Shown here: positions 1 to 7,829 of the stretch, in pieces
Layout: every line of letters begins with the position of its first letter
How positions within the stretch are numbered: position 1 is the stretch's first letter
From: Zygnema cylindricum
Lineage: Eukaryota; Streptophyta; Zygnematophyceae; Zygnematales; Zygnemataceae
Assembly: GCA_037447655.1 (NCBI GenBank)
Contig: JBBHKE010002567.1
Span: 32,501 to 47,028, forward strand
Direction: 5' to 3'
Length of the DNA: 14,528 nt
Made by a program: the position numbers and the translations under genes
Notes under the pieces: model-generated
What the model saw: the letters and a program-made list of their open reading frames with translations, nothing else
Told to the model about the DNA's origin: nothing
Database searches by the model: none

Positions 1-370
1 CCACTTGCCGAAATTAAATCGTACCTTCGGAATCTTTTCCGTACTGAACCTGCGTCCTTTGCAATGAATGCGCGTGTCGCAAATAAAGTACACCTGTCCA
101 AATAAGGCGCTCCGTACTTGCGGCGTATATATACAACATTTCGTACATTTCACATCGGATCGCTTCGCGATCAGCGGTCCATTTGCAAATGTATTTCAAG
201 CCACTCAATTACTCCCTTACGTCCCTTTAATTCCAAATGTGCAATTACTCCCCCAATCCACAAATCCATTCGAACTTCCATTTGTACCACCACATTAATT
301 CCGATAATAATTTACGCACGAAACGTCGCGCGGCACAAAATGTGACGTAATCACGAAACTAAATTTTAAA
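1..370. other. Unique sequence left of the satellite, no gene recognised
   Basis: This stretch is clearly less AT-rich than what follows and is not repetitive. Two short open frames cross it, 14-208 on the minus strand and 68-298 on the plus strand. Neither has a domain or codon pattern I recognise, so I do not call them genes. It holds a TATA-like run (TATATATA near 125-132) and a perfect 6-bp inverted repeat, GATCGC-TTC-GCGATC, at 158-172. It could be a host intergenic segment or the edge of another transposon. Confidence 0.5.
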
Positions 371-3175
371 AAACAACAAATTTAGGGCTTTTTTTTACTG
401 TTTTTGTGAGCGTAATAATAAACGTTTTTCGTTACAAGAAATAATTGTAAGCGCAACCACAAATTTGATTTATAAACATGGTTGAGAGTTCATCTGAACT
501 ATTATTGTGAGCGCTAACAATAAAAAGTGTTTGTTACCAATATTGTTTTTAGCTCAAACACAAAGTTTTGTTATAAACAAGGTTGATTGCTTATTTTACC
601 TCATTTTGTTATCGCAAACAATAAACGTTGTTTGTCACAAATATCTTTGTTAGCGCAAACTCAAATTTGTGTTAGAAATATAGTTTAGGGTCTTTTTTAA
701 GTCTCTTTGTGTGTGATAACACTACACTTTGTTCGTTAACATTTAAGTTGTTAATGGAAACACAAATTTGTGTTGCAAACTTAGTGGAGGGTGTTTTTTT
801 AATTTTTTTGTGAGCGTTATATGAAACGTTGTCCGTTACAATAATTTATTGTAACAGCAAACAAAAATTTGAGTTTTAAACATGGTTGAGAGTTTATTTG
901 AACTATTTTTGTGAGGGCTAATTATATAAAGTGTTTGTTACCAATATTGTTGTTAGCGCAAACACAAAGTTGTGTTACAAACATGGTTCAGAGTTTATTT
1001 TACATTTTTTTGTGAGAGCGAAAAATAAACGTTGTTTGTTACAAATATCTTTGTTTGCACAAACTCAAATTTGTGGTAGAAACACGGTTTAGGGTTTTTT
1101 ATAACTCTCTTTATGTGCGTTAAAAATAAACTTTGTTCGTTAATATTTTTGTTGTTAACGTAAACACAAATTTGTGTTGCAAATATGGTTTATAGTTTTT
1201 TGTTACTGTTTTGTGCGCGTAATAATAAACGTTGTCCGTTACAAGAAATTATTTTTAGCGCAAACACAAATTTGAGTTAGAAACATGTTTGAGAGTTTAT
1301 TTAAACTTTTTTTGTGAGGGCTAACAATATAAAGTATATGTTACCAATATTATTGTTAGCCCAAACACAAAGTTGTTGTAGAAACATGGTTTGAAGTTTA
1401 GTTTACCTTTTTTTGAGCGCGAACAATAAACGTTGTTTGTTACAAATATCTTTGTTAGGGCAAACTCTTATTTGTGATAGAAACATGGTGTATTATTTTT
1501 TTTAAACTCTCTTTGTGTGCGTTAACAATAAACGTTGTTCGTTGATACTTTTGTCGTTAACACAAACACAAATTTGTGTTGCAAACAAAGTTGAGGGTTT
1601 TGTTTTATTGTTTTTGTGAGAGTAATAATAAGCGTTGTTCGTTACAAGAAATTATTGTTAGCACAAACTCAAATTTGTGATGGAACCTTGATTTAGGGTT
1701 TTACTTTACCCTCTTTGTGTGTGTAACAATAAAATTTGTTTGTTTATATTTTTGTTGCTAAAGCCAACACAAATTTGTGTTGCAAAAACACAAATTTGTG
1801 TTGCAAACATAGTTTAAATATATTTTTTTAATGTTTTTTAAAGCATAATAATAATCGTTGTTCGTTACAAGAAATTATTGTTGTCACAAACACAAATTTG
1901 AGTTATAAACATGGTTGAGAGTTGTTTTGAACTATTTTTGTGAGCAATAACAATGTAAAGTGTTTGTTACCAATATTGTTATTACCGGAAACAAAAAGTT
2001 GTGTTACAAACAAGGTTCATAGTTTATTTAACCTCTTTTTGTGAGCCGGAACAAAAAAGATTGTTTGTTACAAATATCTTTGTTAGCGCAAACTCAAATT
2101 TGTGATAGAAACATGGTTTAGGGGTTTTTTTTAACTCTCTTTGTGTGCATTAACAATAAACTTTGTTTGTTTATATTTTTGTTGATAACGCAAACAGAAA
2201 TTTGTTTTGCAAACATAGTTTAGAGATATTTTTTAGAGTGTTTGTAAGAGTAATAATAAACAGTGTTTATTACAAGAATTTTTTGTCAGCGGAAACACAA
2301 ATTGAAGTAATAAACATGGTTGAGAGTATATTTAACTATTTTTGTGAGCGTTGACAATGTAAAGAGTTTGTTACCAATATTCAAAGTTTATTTTACCTCT
2401 TTTTGTGAGCGCAAACAATACACGTTGTTTGTTAAAAATATCTTTGTTAGCACCAACTCAAACTTGTGATAAAAACATGTTTTAGAGTTTTGCTTAACTC
2501 TCTTTGTTTGCATTCACAATGAACTTTGTTCGTTAATATTTTTGTTGTTAACGCAAACACAAATTGTGCTGCAAACTTAGTTTTGGGTTTTCTTTTAATT
2601 TTTTTGTGAGCGTAATAATAAACATTGATCTTTACAATAAATTATTGTTAGCACAAACACAAATTTGAGTTTCAAACATGGTTGATAGTTTATTTGAACT
2701 TTTTTTGTGAGCGACAACAATATAAAGTGTTTGTTACCAATATTGTGGTTACCGCAAACACAAAGTTGTGTTAGAAACATGGTTTGGAGTTTAAATTACT
2801 TCATTTTGTAAGCCTGAACAATAAACGTTGTTTGTTACAAATATCTTTGTTAGTGCAAACTCAATTTTTTGATAGAAACATGGTTTAAGGTTTTTCTTAA
2901 CCCTCTTTGTGTGCATAAACAATAAAGTTAGTTCGTTCGTATTTTTGTTGTTAACGCAAACACAAATTTGTGTTGCAAACATAGTTGAGGGTTTTTTTTT
3001 ACTGTTTTTGTGAGGGTAATAAAAAACGTTGTTTGTTACAAGAAATAATTGTAAGCGCAAAGACAAATTTGAGTTTTAAACATGGTTGAGAGTTCATTTG
3101 AACTATTTTTGTGAGCGCTAATATTATAAAGTGTTAGTCACCAATATTCTTTTTACCGCAAATACAAAGTTGTGT
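371..3175. repeat. Higher-order satellite array, ~404-bp unit of four ~101-bp subunits
   Basis: Anchor motifs resembling CATGGTTGAGAG or CATGGTTTAGGG recur every 100-102 bp, for example at 881, 982, 1084, 1184 and 1284. Four subunit types alternate. A carries GTTGAGAGTTTATTTGAA, B carries TTCAGAGTTTATTTTACC, C carries TTTAGGGTTTTTT with AACTCTCTTTGTGTGC, and D carries GAGGGTTTTTTTT followed by GAGCGTAATAATAAACG. The same type returns every ~404 bp (A at 477, 881, 1284; 1910, 2315; 2677, 3081). Subunits share TTGTGAGCG near the middle and TTGTTAGCGCAAACACAAATTT near the end. There are about 26 subunits. The array shows one double-subunit loss (near 1655), one 21-bp tandem duplication (1766-1807) and one ~42-bp deletion (at 2381). 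Open frames inside it are accidental. Confidence 0.93.
1766..1807. repeat. Local 21-bp tandem duplication at a palindromic subunit junction
   Basis: The C/D subunit junction is doubled: AACACAAATTTGTGTTGCAAA occurs at 1766-1786 and again at 1787-1807. The copied segment contains the palindrome CAACACAAATTTGTGTTG (1765-1782, 18 bp, perfect dyad). This is consistent with slippage or breakage at a hairpin-forming site within the satellite. Confidence 0.85.
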
Positions 3176-3176
3176 G

Positions 3177-3912
3177 AAATGTCATCCTGACCGAAAACGA
3201 ATCGGGTGTAAGTGGGTATTTAAATTGAAACTTAACCTAGGTAACACCATTGAGCACTACAAAGATAGGTTAGTGGCAAAGGGATTTACTTAGAAAGAGG
3301 GAATTGACTACGAGGAGACATTTTGTCAGGTTTCCCTCCGTCCGGATAATTCTTAGTCTGGCAGCAGCAGAAGACATGGAAGTGCATCAAATGGACATCA
3401 AGACGGCCTTCTTACATAGAGAGTTGGAAGAAGAGTTTTTTATGCGACAACCCGAAGGGTTTGTGGAGCATGGGAGGAGATCAAGGTATGCCTATTGATC
3501 AAATCTTGTATTGGTTGAATCAGGCGCCTCGGCAATGGAATAAGAAAGCTCAATGAGTTTCTTACAGGTTTAGGATATATTCCGATCAGCTCAGATCACT
3601 CAATTTCTTTGTTTGAAGATGAAGAATGAATTATTTTCATTGCAATTTATGTTGATGATTTGCTTCTTTTAAGTAAATCTACCGATAAAATTAATAAACC
3701 GAAAACGGATCTAAAAGGTGGATTCGAGATGAACGATATGGGTGAGGCAAGATATATTTTGGGAATATAGGTTTTGAGAGACAGGGATCGAAGAATAATT
3801 TGCTTAACTCAAAAGGAGGCCATTAGGAACATGCTCGAAAAGTTTCAAATGAACAAAGATAATAGTTGTACAACCCTAATAGAATTAAACAAAAGAAATG
3901 AGGGGAGTTTTG
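3177..3912 (+). pseudogene. Copia reverse transcriptase, N-terminal and palm part, broken
   Basis: This is the copia RT (RVT_2 family), which copies element RNA into DNA in virus-like particles. The signature RKRIGCKWVFKLK starts at about 3192, followed by RLVAKGFT. Motif A reads QMDIKTAFLH with its aspartate at 3394-3396; the next stretch is MRQPEGFVEHG. Motif C, YVDD, is at 3648-3659, followed by GEARYILGI. The frame changes at least four times: near 3317-3340, 3470-3480, 3505-3512 and 3542-3548. In-frame stops lie at 3291 (TAG), 3627 (TGA) and 3768 (TAG). It cannot make a working enzyme. It joins the satellite abruptly at its left end and is interrupted at 3912 by the solo LTR. Its frame (that of 3648) is the one that continues after the LTR. 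Confidence 0.93.
3908..3912. repeat. Left target-site duplication of the solo LTR (TTTTG)
   Basis: TTTTG directly precedes the TGTTG terminus at 3913 and matches TTTTC at 4828-4832 in four of five bases. Copia integrases make 5-bp duplications. The single mismatch is in keeping with the age of this region. Confidence 0.6.
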
Positions 3913-4510
3913 TGTTGATTTTGGAAAGCTTCAAGTCTTAGTAAATTAGTGTGACGGCAAAAAGATAGTAAAATATAGCCTAAAAGACACGCGTCGTCAC
4001 TTAAGGGCAGAACAGGTAATTCGGAACGGCACCGACATCCACATATGCCTGTCACACATTGAACGCGACAAAGCTGCTGCGACGCAAATGGGACAAAGCA
4101 GCTACAATTATTTTGTATATGATTTGGTATGGGACGACACAGCTGCGACAAAGCTGCGGTGACGTTGAATATGATTCGGAATGGGACAACGCAGTTACGG
4201 TTGATATCAATCAAGTCAATGGACGAGATTCATAAAAAGATCACAAACGATTTGCTAGCAGGTGTTTTCGCAACATCTGGATGGACGCATCCGTAAAATA
4301 GTAATTAAGTCGGCAGCAAATAATTGTATAATCACTTGCATTGATCTCTCAGTAATATTGATTGTACAGTGGCAGAATTAGCTTTAGCAAGATTATGAGT
4401 ACTTAGACCTTAGTGGCAGTTTAGGTCATGGACGTATCTCTCAAAAACATTTGTATCGCAGCTACAACACTATGTAATACGACAACTAAGAGTAGAAAAC
4501 TCACTACGAG

Positions 4511-4517
4511 TATAAGA
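4511..4517 (+). promoter_or_regulatory. Probable LTR TATA box (TATAAGA)
   Basis: TATAAGACTTAGGACT is conserved at the same relative place in the other LTR (12403-12409), while surrounding sequence has diverged with many indels. It would separate U3 from R-U5 and put the transcript start roughly 30 bases downstream. Transcription would then read through the LTR end into the RT remnant. Confidence 0.5.
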
Positions 4518-4768
4518 CTTAGGACTTAGAACATTTGGTGGATCCAAACTTCCAGACTGTGTAATTTGCAAACTCTTTTTGGGAAACTTCTGAGTTGCAT
4601 ATCTTTGTGTATGTTGGATCAATTGGGCTAAACTTTAAGAGTTGTTGGACTTTGTCTTATTACATAGTGTGGTATAGTTTGAAGAAGTTTGGACCTTTTT
4701 TTCAGATTTGGTGAGCAGTAGAAAACAGTTGTTTGGTAGGATTTTTGGTAAGCTTCTGTGAGTGAATT

Positions 4769-4827
4769 ATGTCTACTTCCACTACTAATGCTGGTGCTTC
4801 ACCTGCTCCAGTGGTCGTAAAACAACA
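4769..4827 (+). other. LTR-encoded start codon and short Ser/Thr/Pro-rich leader peptide
   Basis: The ATG opens 19 full codons (MSTSTTNAGASPAPVVVKQ) up to the LTR end. The other LTR has the same frame and length (MSTSTTAAAPPPAPVVVEQ at 12652-12710) with no indel, although the rest of the two LTRs differ by many indels. There it runs on in the gag frame. Here, by chance, it runs into the RT frame of the interrupted older element, giving a 71-codon reading to the TGA at 4982. I read it as the N-terminal end of Gag carried in U5, not as a gene of its own. Confidence 0.55.
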
Positions 4828-4832
4828 TTTTC
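4828..4832. repeat. Right target-site duplication of the solo LTR (TTTTC)
   Basis: TTTTC directly follows the CAACA terminus at 4827 and pairs with TTTTG at 3908-3912 (one mismatch). It is also part of the resumed RT coding sequence. Confidence 0.6.
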
Positions 4833-5518
4833 AAGGGAAAGTCATGATTTTGGATGATGAACTAAGACACGAAAAACAAAAATTCATGAAAACTATTCCT
4901 TACAGGCAAGTAGTAGGAAACTTAATCTACTTTATGAACTGTACTAGACCTGATTTAGCTGCAGTTATAGGAGTGTTTAGTTGAAGTCTAAATGCTCCAA
5001 CTAAAAGGGATTGGGAGGCAATAAAGAGAGCTCTTAGATATTTGATAGGGACTAGAAATCTATGGTTGTATTTGTGTGGGGATAACACTGACATCACCAC
5101 TTGGAGTGATGCTAGTTATGGGGATGCTCATATGACGAGGTGTACGTCTGGATATGTGTTGTATGTGGGAGATGGTACATGTTGCTCGAGCAATAAGCAC
5201 CAAATTGTTATTGCTTGCTTTGCTGTAAAAGAATTGATGTGGGTCAAGTCTTTGCTTGGTAAGCTTGATCATCTTAAGAGTGGTGTGCAGAAAATCATTT
5301 GTGATAATCAAGCAGCCATTGCAATTGCTACCAATCCTAAATACCACTTTAAAGTCACACACATGGACGTTAGACTTAGATTTGTTAGGGAGAAGGTAGA
5401 AAACAAAATAATCAGTTTAGAATACAGACCGGATCGTGAAATGATAGCAGATATGATGATTAAACCTGTCCTCTTTTCTAAATTAATTTTATGTAGGGAA
5501 AAGTATGGACTCAAATAA
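4828..5518 (+). pseudogene. Copia RT C-terminal part and RNase H, one stop, lost catalytic Glu
   Basis: This is the continuation of the RT gene at 3177-3912. The RT connection domain is seen as IPYRQVVGNLIYFMNCTRPD from about 4895. After the stop TGA at 4982 come the family's usual DWEAIKRALRYLIGT and then RNase H, the enzyme that removes RNA from the RNA/DNA hybrid. RNase H aspartates are in SDAS (5108), CDNQ (5303) and HMDVR (5366). The segment that should carry the catalytic glutamate (SSTEAEY in relatives) is missing: KHQIVIA at 5195 joins directly to CFAVKE, a loss of about 8-10 residues. The polyprotein ends with EYRPDREMIADMM and a stop at 5516-5518, the normal C-terminus of copia pol. 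Apart from one stop, this half is in one frame, much better preserved than the first half. Confidence 0.9.
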
Positions 5519-6322
5519 AAAGATTACTAGAAAATAAAGGGAGTCTAGAAACTAATGGTTTTCTTTTAGTATTTTCTAGGTCTAAAGATTTTCAAATAAA
5601 AGGCAGAAAGGTAACATTGATAGCCTGCCTCTAACTCCTCTCCCAAGTCCCCACACTTGTCGTAGTCACTGAAGACTGGAGAGGGAGTTAGAGTCATGGT
5701 TGCCTAGGTTGTCCAAAGAGACATGAAGGTAGAATTACAAAAAAAAAAAAGGTTTGACGGACCTAGGATTTGATCTTGGTACGTGCCGTCCGTCAAAGTA
5801 GCCGTTAGCATTGTCTTGTAGTCTATGACCAATGCTGCGATATATAGGGCGTGATAATTACTTAAACATCTACACGTAAGAATTTCTATTTTTATTAGTT
5901 TAACGGTTTTTCAGAGCAAAGATTCAATTGTACTTTATGTACCATACGAAACATATGATACGAACATTTGTTTTCAACAACTTGTATTAAAAGCCGACTT
6001 CGGATCGGACGGCCATGGTGCAAGCCGACATTGTGGAATCATTGCTTTGGCGGTTTGCGGTAAACATCACACACGATAAAACGTGGCATTATCTCATTAA
6101 CTTGCGGAATCTCCGAGAAGCATCACAACAAGTCCGGATGTGACAGGCGTTACCTTTATGGCCATGTCGTAAAGTGGCCGTACAAAAAGTACTCTGCACC
6201 TGTACCTTTTTTGTAAAACACTATCGTGTGATTAGTGTCGTACTTTAGTAGAAGGGGGTTTAGAGAAAGATTTAGGACTTAGACAATTTAGAAGCAGCCG
6301 CCTCTCTCTCTAAGGACATCTG
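5519..6322. other. 3' non-coding part of the old copia element, possible U3
   Basis: No coding frame is supported here. A purine-rich run, AAAATAAAGGGAG (5531-5542 region), follows the pol stop and is a candidate polypurine tract. I could not find a convincing TG start for a 3' LTR next to it. Inverted repeats are frequent. CTAGAAAATA/TATTTTCTAG sits at 5527-5536 and 5570-5579. An imperfect 15-bp pair lies at 5631-5645 and 5677-5691. A perfect 10-bp pair, TTTGACGGAC/GTCCGTCAAA, is at 5753-5762 and 5788-5797, and an A/T-rich pair spans 6181-6215. A 12-A run ends near 5750. The segment may be the U3 of this element's own LTR; it is not the LTR family of 3913-4827. Confidence 0.5.
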
Positions 6323-6330
6323 TATATATA
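6323..6330 (+). promoter_or_regulatory. TATA box (TATATATA)
   Basis: TATATATA follows a CT-rich stretch (CCTCTCTCTCT, about 6300-6311), a combination common in LTR promoters of plants. It is ~225 bp before the satellite resumes, a normal distance for R-U5. A start site would fall near 6350-6360. Confidence 0.5.
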
Positions 6331-6553
6331 GGCCACCTTTGGCCATTCATAACTTACTGCTAGGGGAGCAAATTAAGCCATTTTTTTTGCTATCGACTCA
6401 AGGGAGTCTTCTCTTCACAAGGGTGAAGCTAGTGAGAGTTATTGTCTGCCAAGTTGGCAGTAATTCTTGTTAGAACGCAAAAGGGTTAGGGTTATCCTAA
6501 AGGCTTCGTGTGACTTGCCCACTCTGAAGACCTATGGAGGTCTCAATGATACA
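6331..6553 (+). other. Putative R-U5 leader with a run of tight hairpins
   Basis: After the TATA box come seven short perfect inverted repeats with 3-5 base loops: GGCCA-CCTT-TGGCC (6331-6344), TGCT-AGGGG-AGCA (6358-6370), GACTC-AAGG-GAGTC (6395-6408), CTTCAC-AAGG-GTGAAG (6413-6428), CTGCCA-AGT-TGGCAG (6446-6460), TTAGG-GTTAT-CCTAA (6486-6500) and AGACCT-ATGG-AGGTCT (6528-6543). The segment ends at TACA (6550-6553) where satellite GCAAACAC begins, a plausible LTR end. All but the first, which lies before the expected start site, could fold in the RNA. What they do is unknown; packaging or dimerisation of element RNA is one possibility. Confidence 0.5.
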
Positions 6554-7829
6554 GCAAACACAAATTTGAGGTATAAATATGGTTGAGAGTTTATTTGAAC
6601 CACTTTCGTGAGGGCTAACAATATAAAGTGTTTGTTACCAATATTGTTGTTAGCGAAAACACAAAGTTGTGTTATAAACATAGTTTAGAGTTTATTTTAC
6701 CTCTTTTTGTGAGCGCGAACAATAAACATTGTTTGTTACAAATGTCTTTGTTAGCGCAAATTCAAATTTGTGATAGAAACATGGTTTAGGGTTCTTTAAA
6801 CTCTCTATGTGTGCTTTAACAATACACTTTGTTCGTTAATATTTTAGTTGTTAACGCAAACCCAAATTTGTGTTGCAAACATAATTGAGGGTTTCTTTTT
6901 ATTGTTTTTGTGAGCGTAGTAATAAACGTTACCAGTCAGAGTAAATTATTGTAATCGTGAATACAAATTTGAGTTATAAACATGGTTGAGAGTTTATTTG
7001 AACTATTTTTGTGAGCACTAACAATATAAAGTGTATGTTACCAATATTGTTGTTAGCGCAAACAAAAAGCTATGACACAAACAGGGTTCGGAGTTTGTTT
7101 TACCTCTTTTTGTGCGCGGGAACGATAAACATTGTTTGTTACAAATATCTTTGTTAGCACAAATTTAAATTTGTGATAAAAATATGGTTCAGAGTTTATT
7201 TTACATCTTTTTGTGTGCGTTAACAATAAAATTTGTTCGTTAATATTTTGTTGTTAATGCAAACACAAATTTGTGTTACAAACATAGTCAGGGTTTTTTT
7301 TTAACGTTTTCGTGAGCGTAATATGAAACGTTGTCTGTTACAATAAATGATTGTAGGCGCAAACACAAATTTGAGTTATAAACATGGTTGAGAGTTTATT
7401 TGAATTATTTTTGTGAGCTTTGACAATAAAAGGTGTTTGTTACCAATATTTTTGTTGGCGCAAACACAAAGTTGTGTTACTAACATGGTTCGAAGTTCAT
7501 TTTACCTCTTTGTGTGAGGGCGAACAATAAATGTTGTTTGTTACAAATACCTTTCATAGCGCAAAGTCAAATTTGTGATAGAATCATTATTTAGGGTTTT
7601 TCTTAACTCTCTTTGTGTGCGCTAATAATAAAAATTGTTTTTTAATAATGTTGTTGTTTACGCAAACACAAATTTTAGTTGTAAACATGGTTAGGGTTTT
7701 GTTTTACTGTTTTTGTCAACATAATAATAAGTGTTGTTAATTAGAAAAAAATAAAGTTGGAGCAAACACAAATTTGAGTTATAAACATGGTTAAGAGTTT
7801 ATTTGAACATTTTTTGTGAGCGATAACAA
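6554..7829. repeat. 404-bp higher-order satellite, right part
   Basis: The same A-B-C-D subunit order as at 371-3175 resumes, starting late in subunit D. Anchors fall at 6578 (A), 6679 (B), 6780 (C), 6880 (D), 6981 (A), 7082 (B), 7183 (C), 7283 (D), 7383 (A), 7484 (B), 7585 (C), 7686 (D) and 7786 (A). That makes three full units and a partial one. The subunit at 7183 is mixed: its start reads like B (TTCAGAGTTTATTTTACATC) and its end like C (TGTGTGCGTTAACAATAA), a sign of gene conversion or unequal exchange. The array ends within a subunit A at TTGTGAGCGATAACAAA, where the 40-bp satellite takes over. Confidence 0.92.

Larger units (their letters stand above)
3913..4827 (+). mobile_element. 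Solo LTR (915 bp) of a copia family, inserted in the RT gene
   Basis: The block starts TGTTG and ends CAACA, a 5-bp terminal inverted repeat of standard LTR type. Its flanks, TTTTG and TTTTC, look like a 5-bp target duplication. Its two ends match the LTR at 11933-12710: TGTTG-TTTTGGAAAGCTT at the start, AGTATAAGACTTAGGACT in the middle, TTTTTGGGAAACTTCTGAG and ACAGTTGTTTGGTAGGATT later, and GTAGAACAACA-like sequence at the end. No internal element sequence lies inside. RT motifs before it and after it are consecutive parts of one gene, and the frame continues when the block and one duplication copy are left out. The upstream half (U3-like) has a 19-bp repeat at 4117-4135 and 4169-4187 (ATATGATTYGGWATGGGAC) and GACAAAGCWGC motifs. 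A solo LTR arises by recombination between the two LTRs of a full element. An alternative, a tandem or deletion junction, is less economical. Confidence 0.82.
3176..6553 (+). mobile_element. Truncated, decayed Ty1/copia element inside the 404-bp satellite
   Basis: Satellite sequence stops at 3175 and resumes at 6554. Between them lies, in order, the palm region of a copia reverse transcriptase, a 915-bp solo LTR, the end of RT with RNase H, a purine-rich stretch, and ~1 kb of non-coding sequence that may be the element's own 3' LTR. The 5' LTR, gag, protease and integrase are missing. LTR elements do not normally insert 5'-truncated, so the left end probably reflects a later illegitimate recombination. 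The satellite phase does not match across the element: the left side stops late in subunit A and the right side resumes late in subunit D. A rearrangement therefore accompanied or followed insertion. Confidence 0.85.

Noticed and set aside
14-298. Short open frames at the left edge
   Set aside because: Overlapping frames on both strands, no recognisable domain, no sign of splice structure; cannot be supported as a gene.
504-521. ATTGTGAGCGCTAACAAT matches the ideal symmetric lac operator at 17 of 18 bases; similar sites recur in the 404-bp satellite, and 7814-7829 resembles O1
   Set aside because: There is no bacterial context, and the match is part of a repeated eukaryotic unit. It is probably chance, though clones of this satellite might bind LacI in E. 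coli.
1086-1098. Telomere-like TTTAGGGTTT in C subunits
   Set aside because: Only about one and a half telomere units, embedded in each C subunit; no tandem TTTAGGG run.
2163-3066. Small open frames in the satellite (2163-2354, 2595-2780, 2791-3066)
   Set aside because: They lie wholly within the 404-bp repeat, and composition follows the repeat; no coding signal.
3891-3907. Purine-rich AAAAGAAATGAGGGGAG as a polypurine tract before a 3' LTR
   Set aside because: It lies in the RT reading frame that continues past the LTR, and the 5-bp flanks fit an insertion. Kept only as a weaker alternative.
3885-4214. 109-codon minus-strand frame
   Set aside because: It spans the RT end and the LTR U3 on the wrong strand; its Cys-rich look comes from GCAGC repeats.
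4769-4984. Apparent gag-RT fusion gene from a large internal deletion
   Set aside because: The 'gag' part ends at CAACA, the LTR terminus, and the RT frame continues from 3912. A solo LTR inserted in RT explains it better.
5751-5800. tRNA-like or SINE-like segment (CCTAGGATTTGATCTTGG)
   Set aside because: Some resemblance to a T-arm, but no cloverleaf could be drawn and no A box was found; the inverted repeat alone is not enough.
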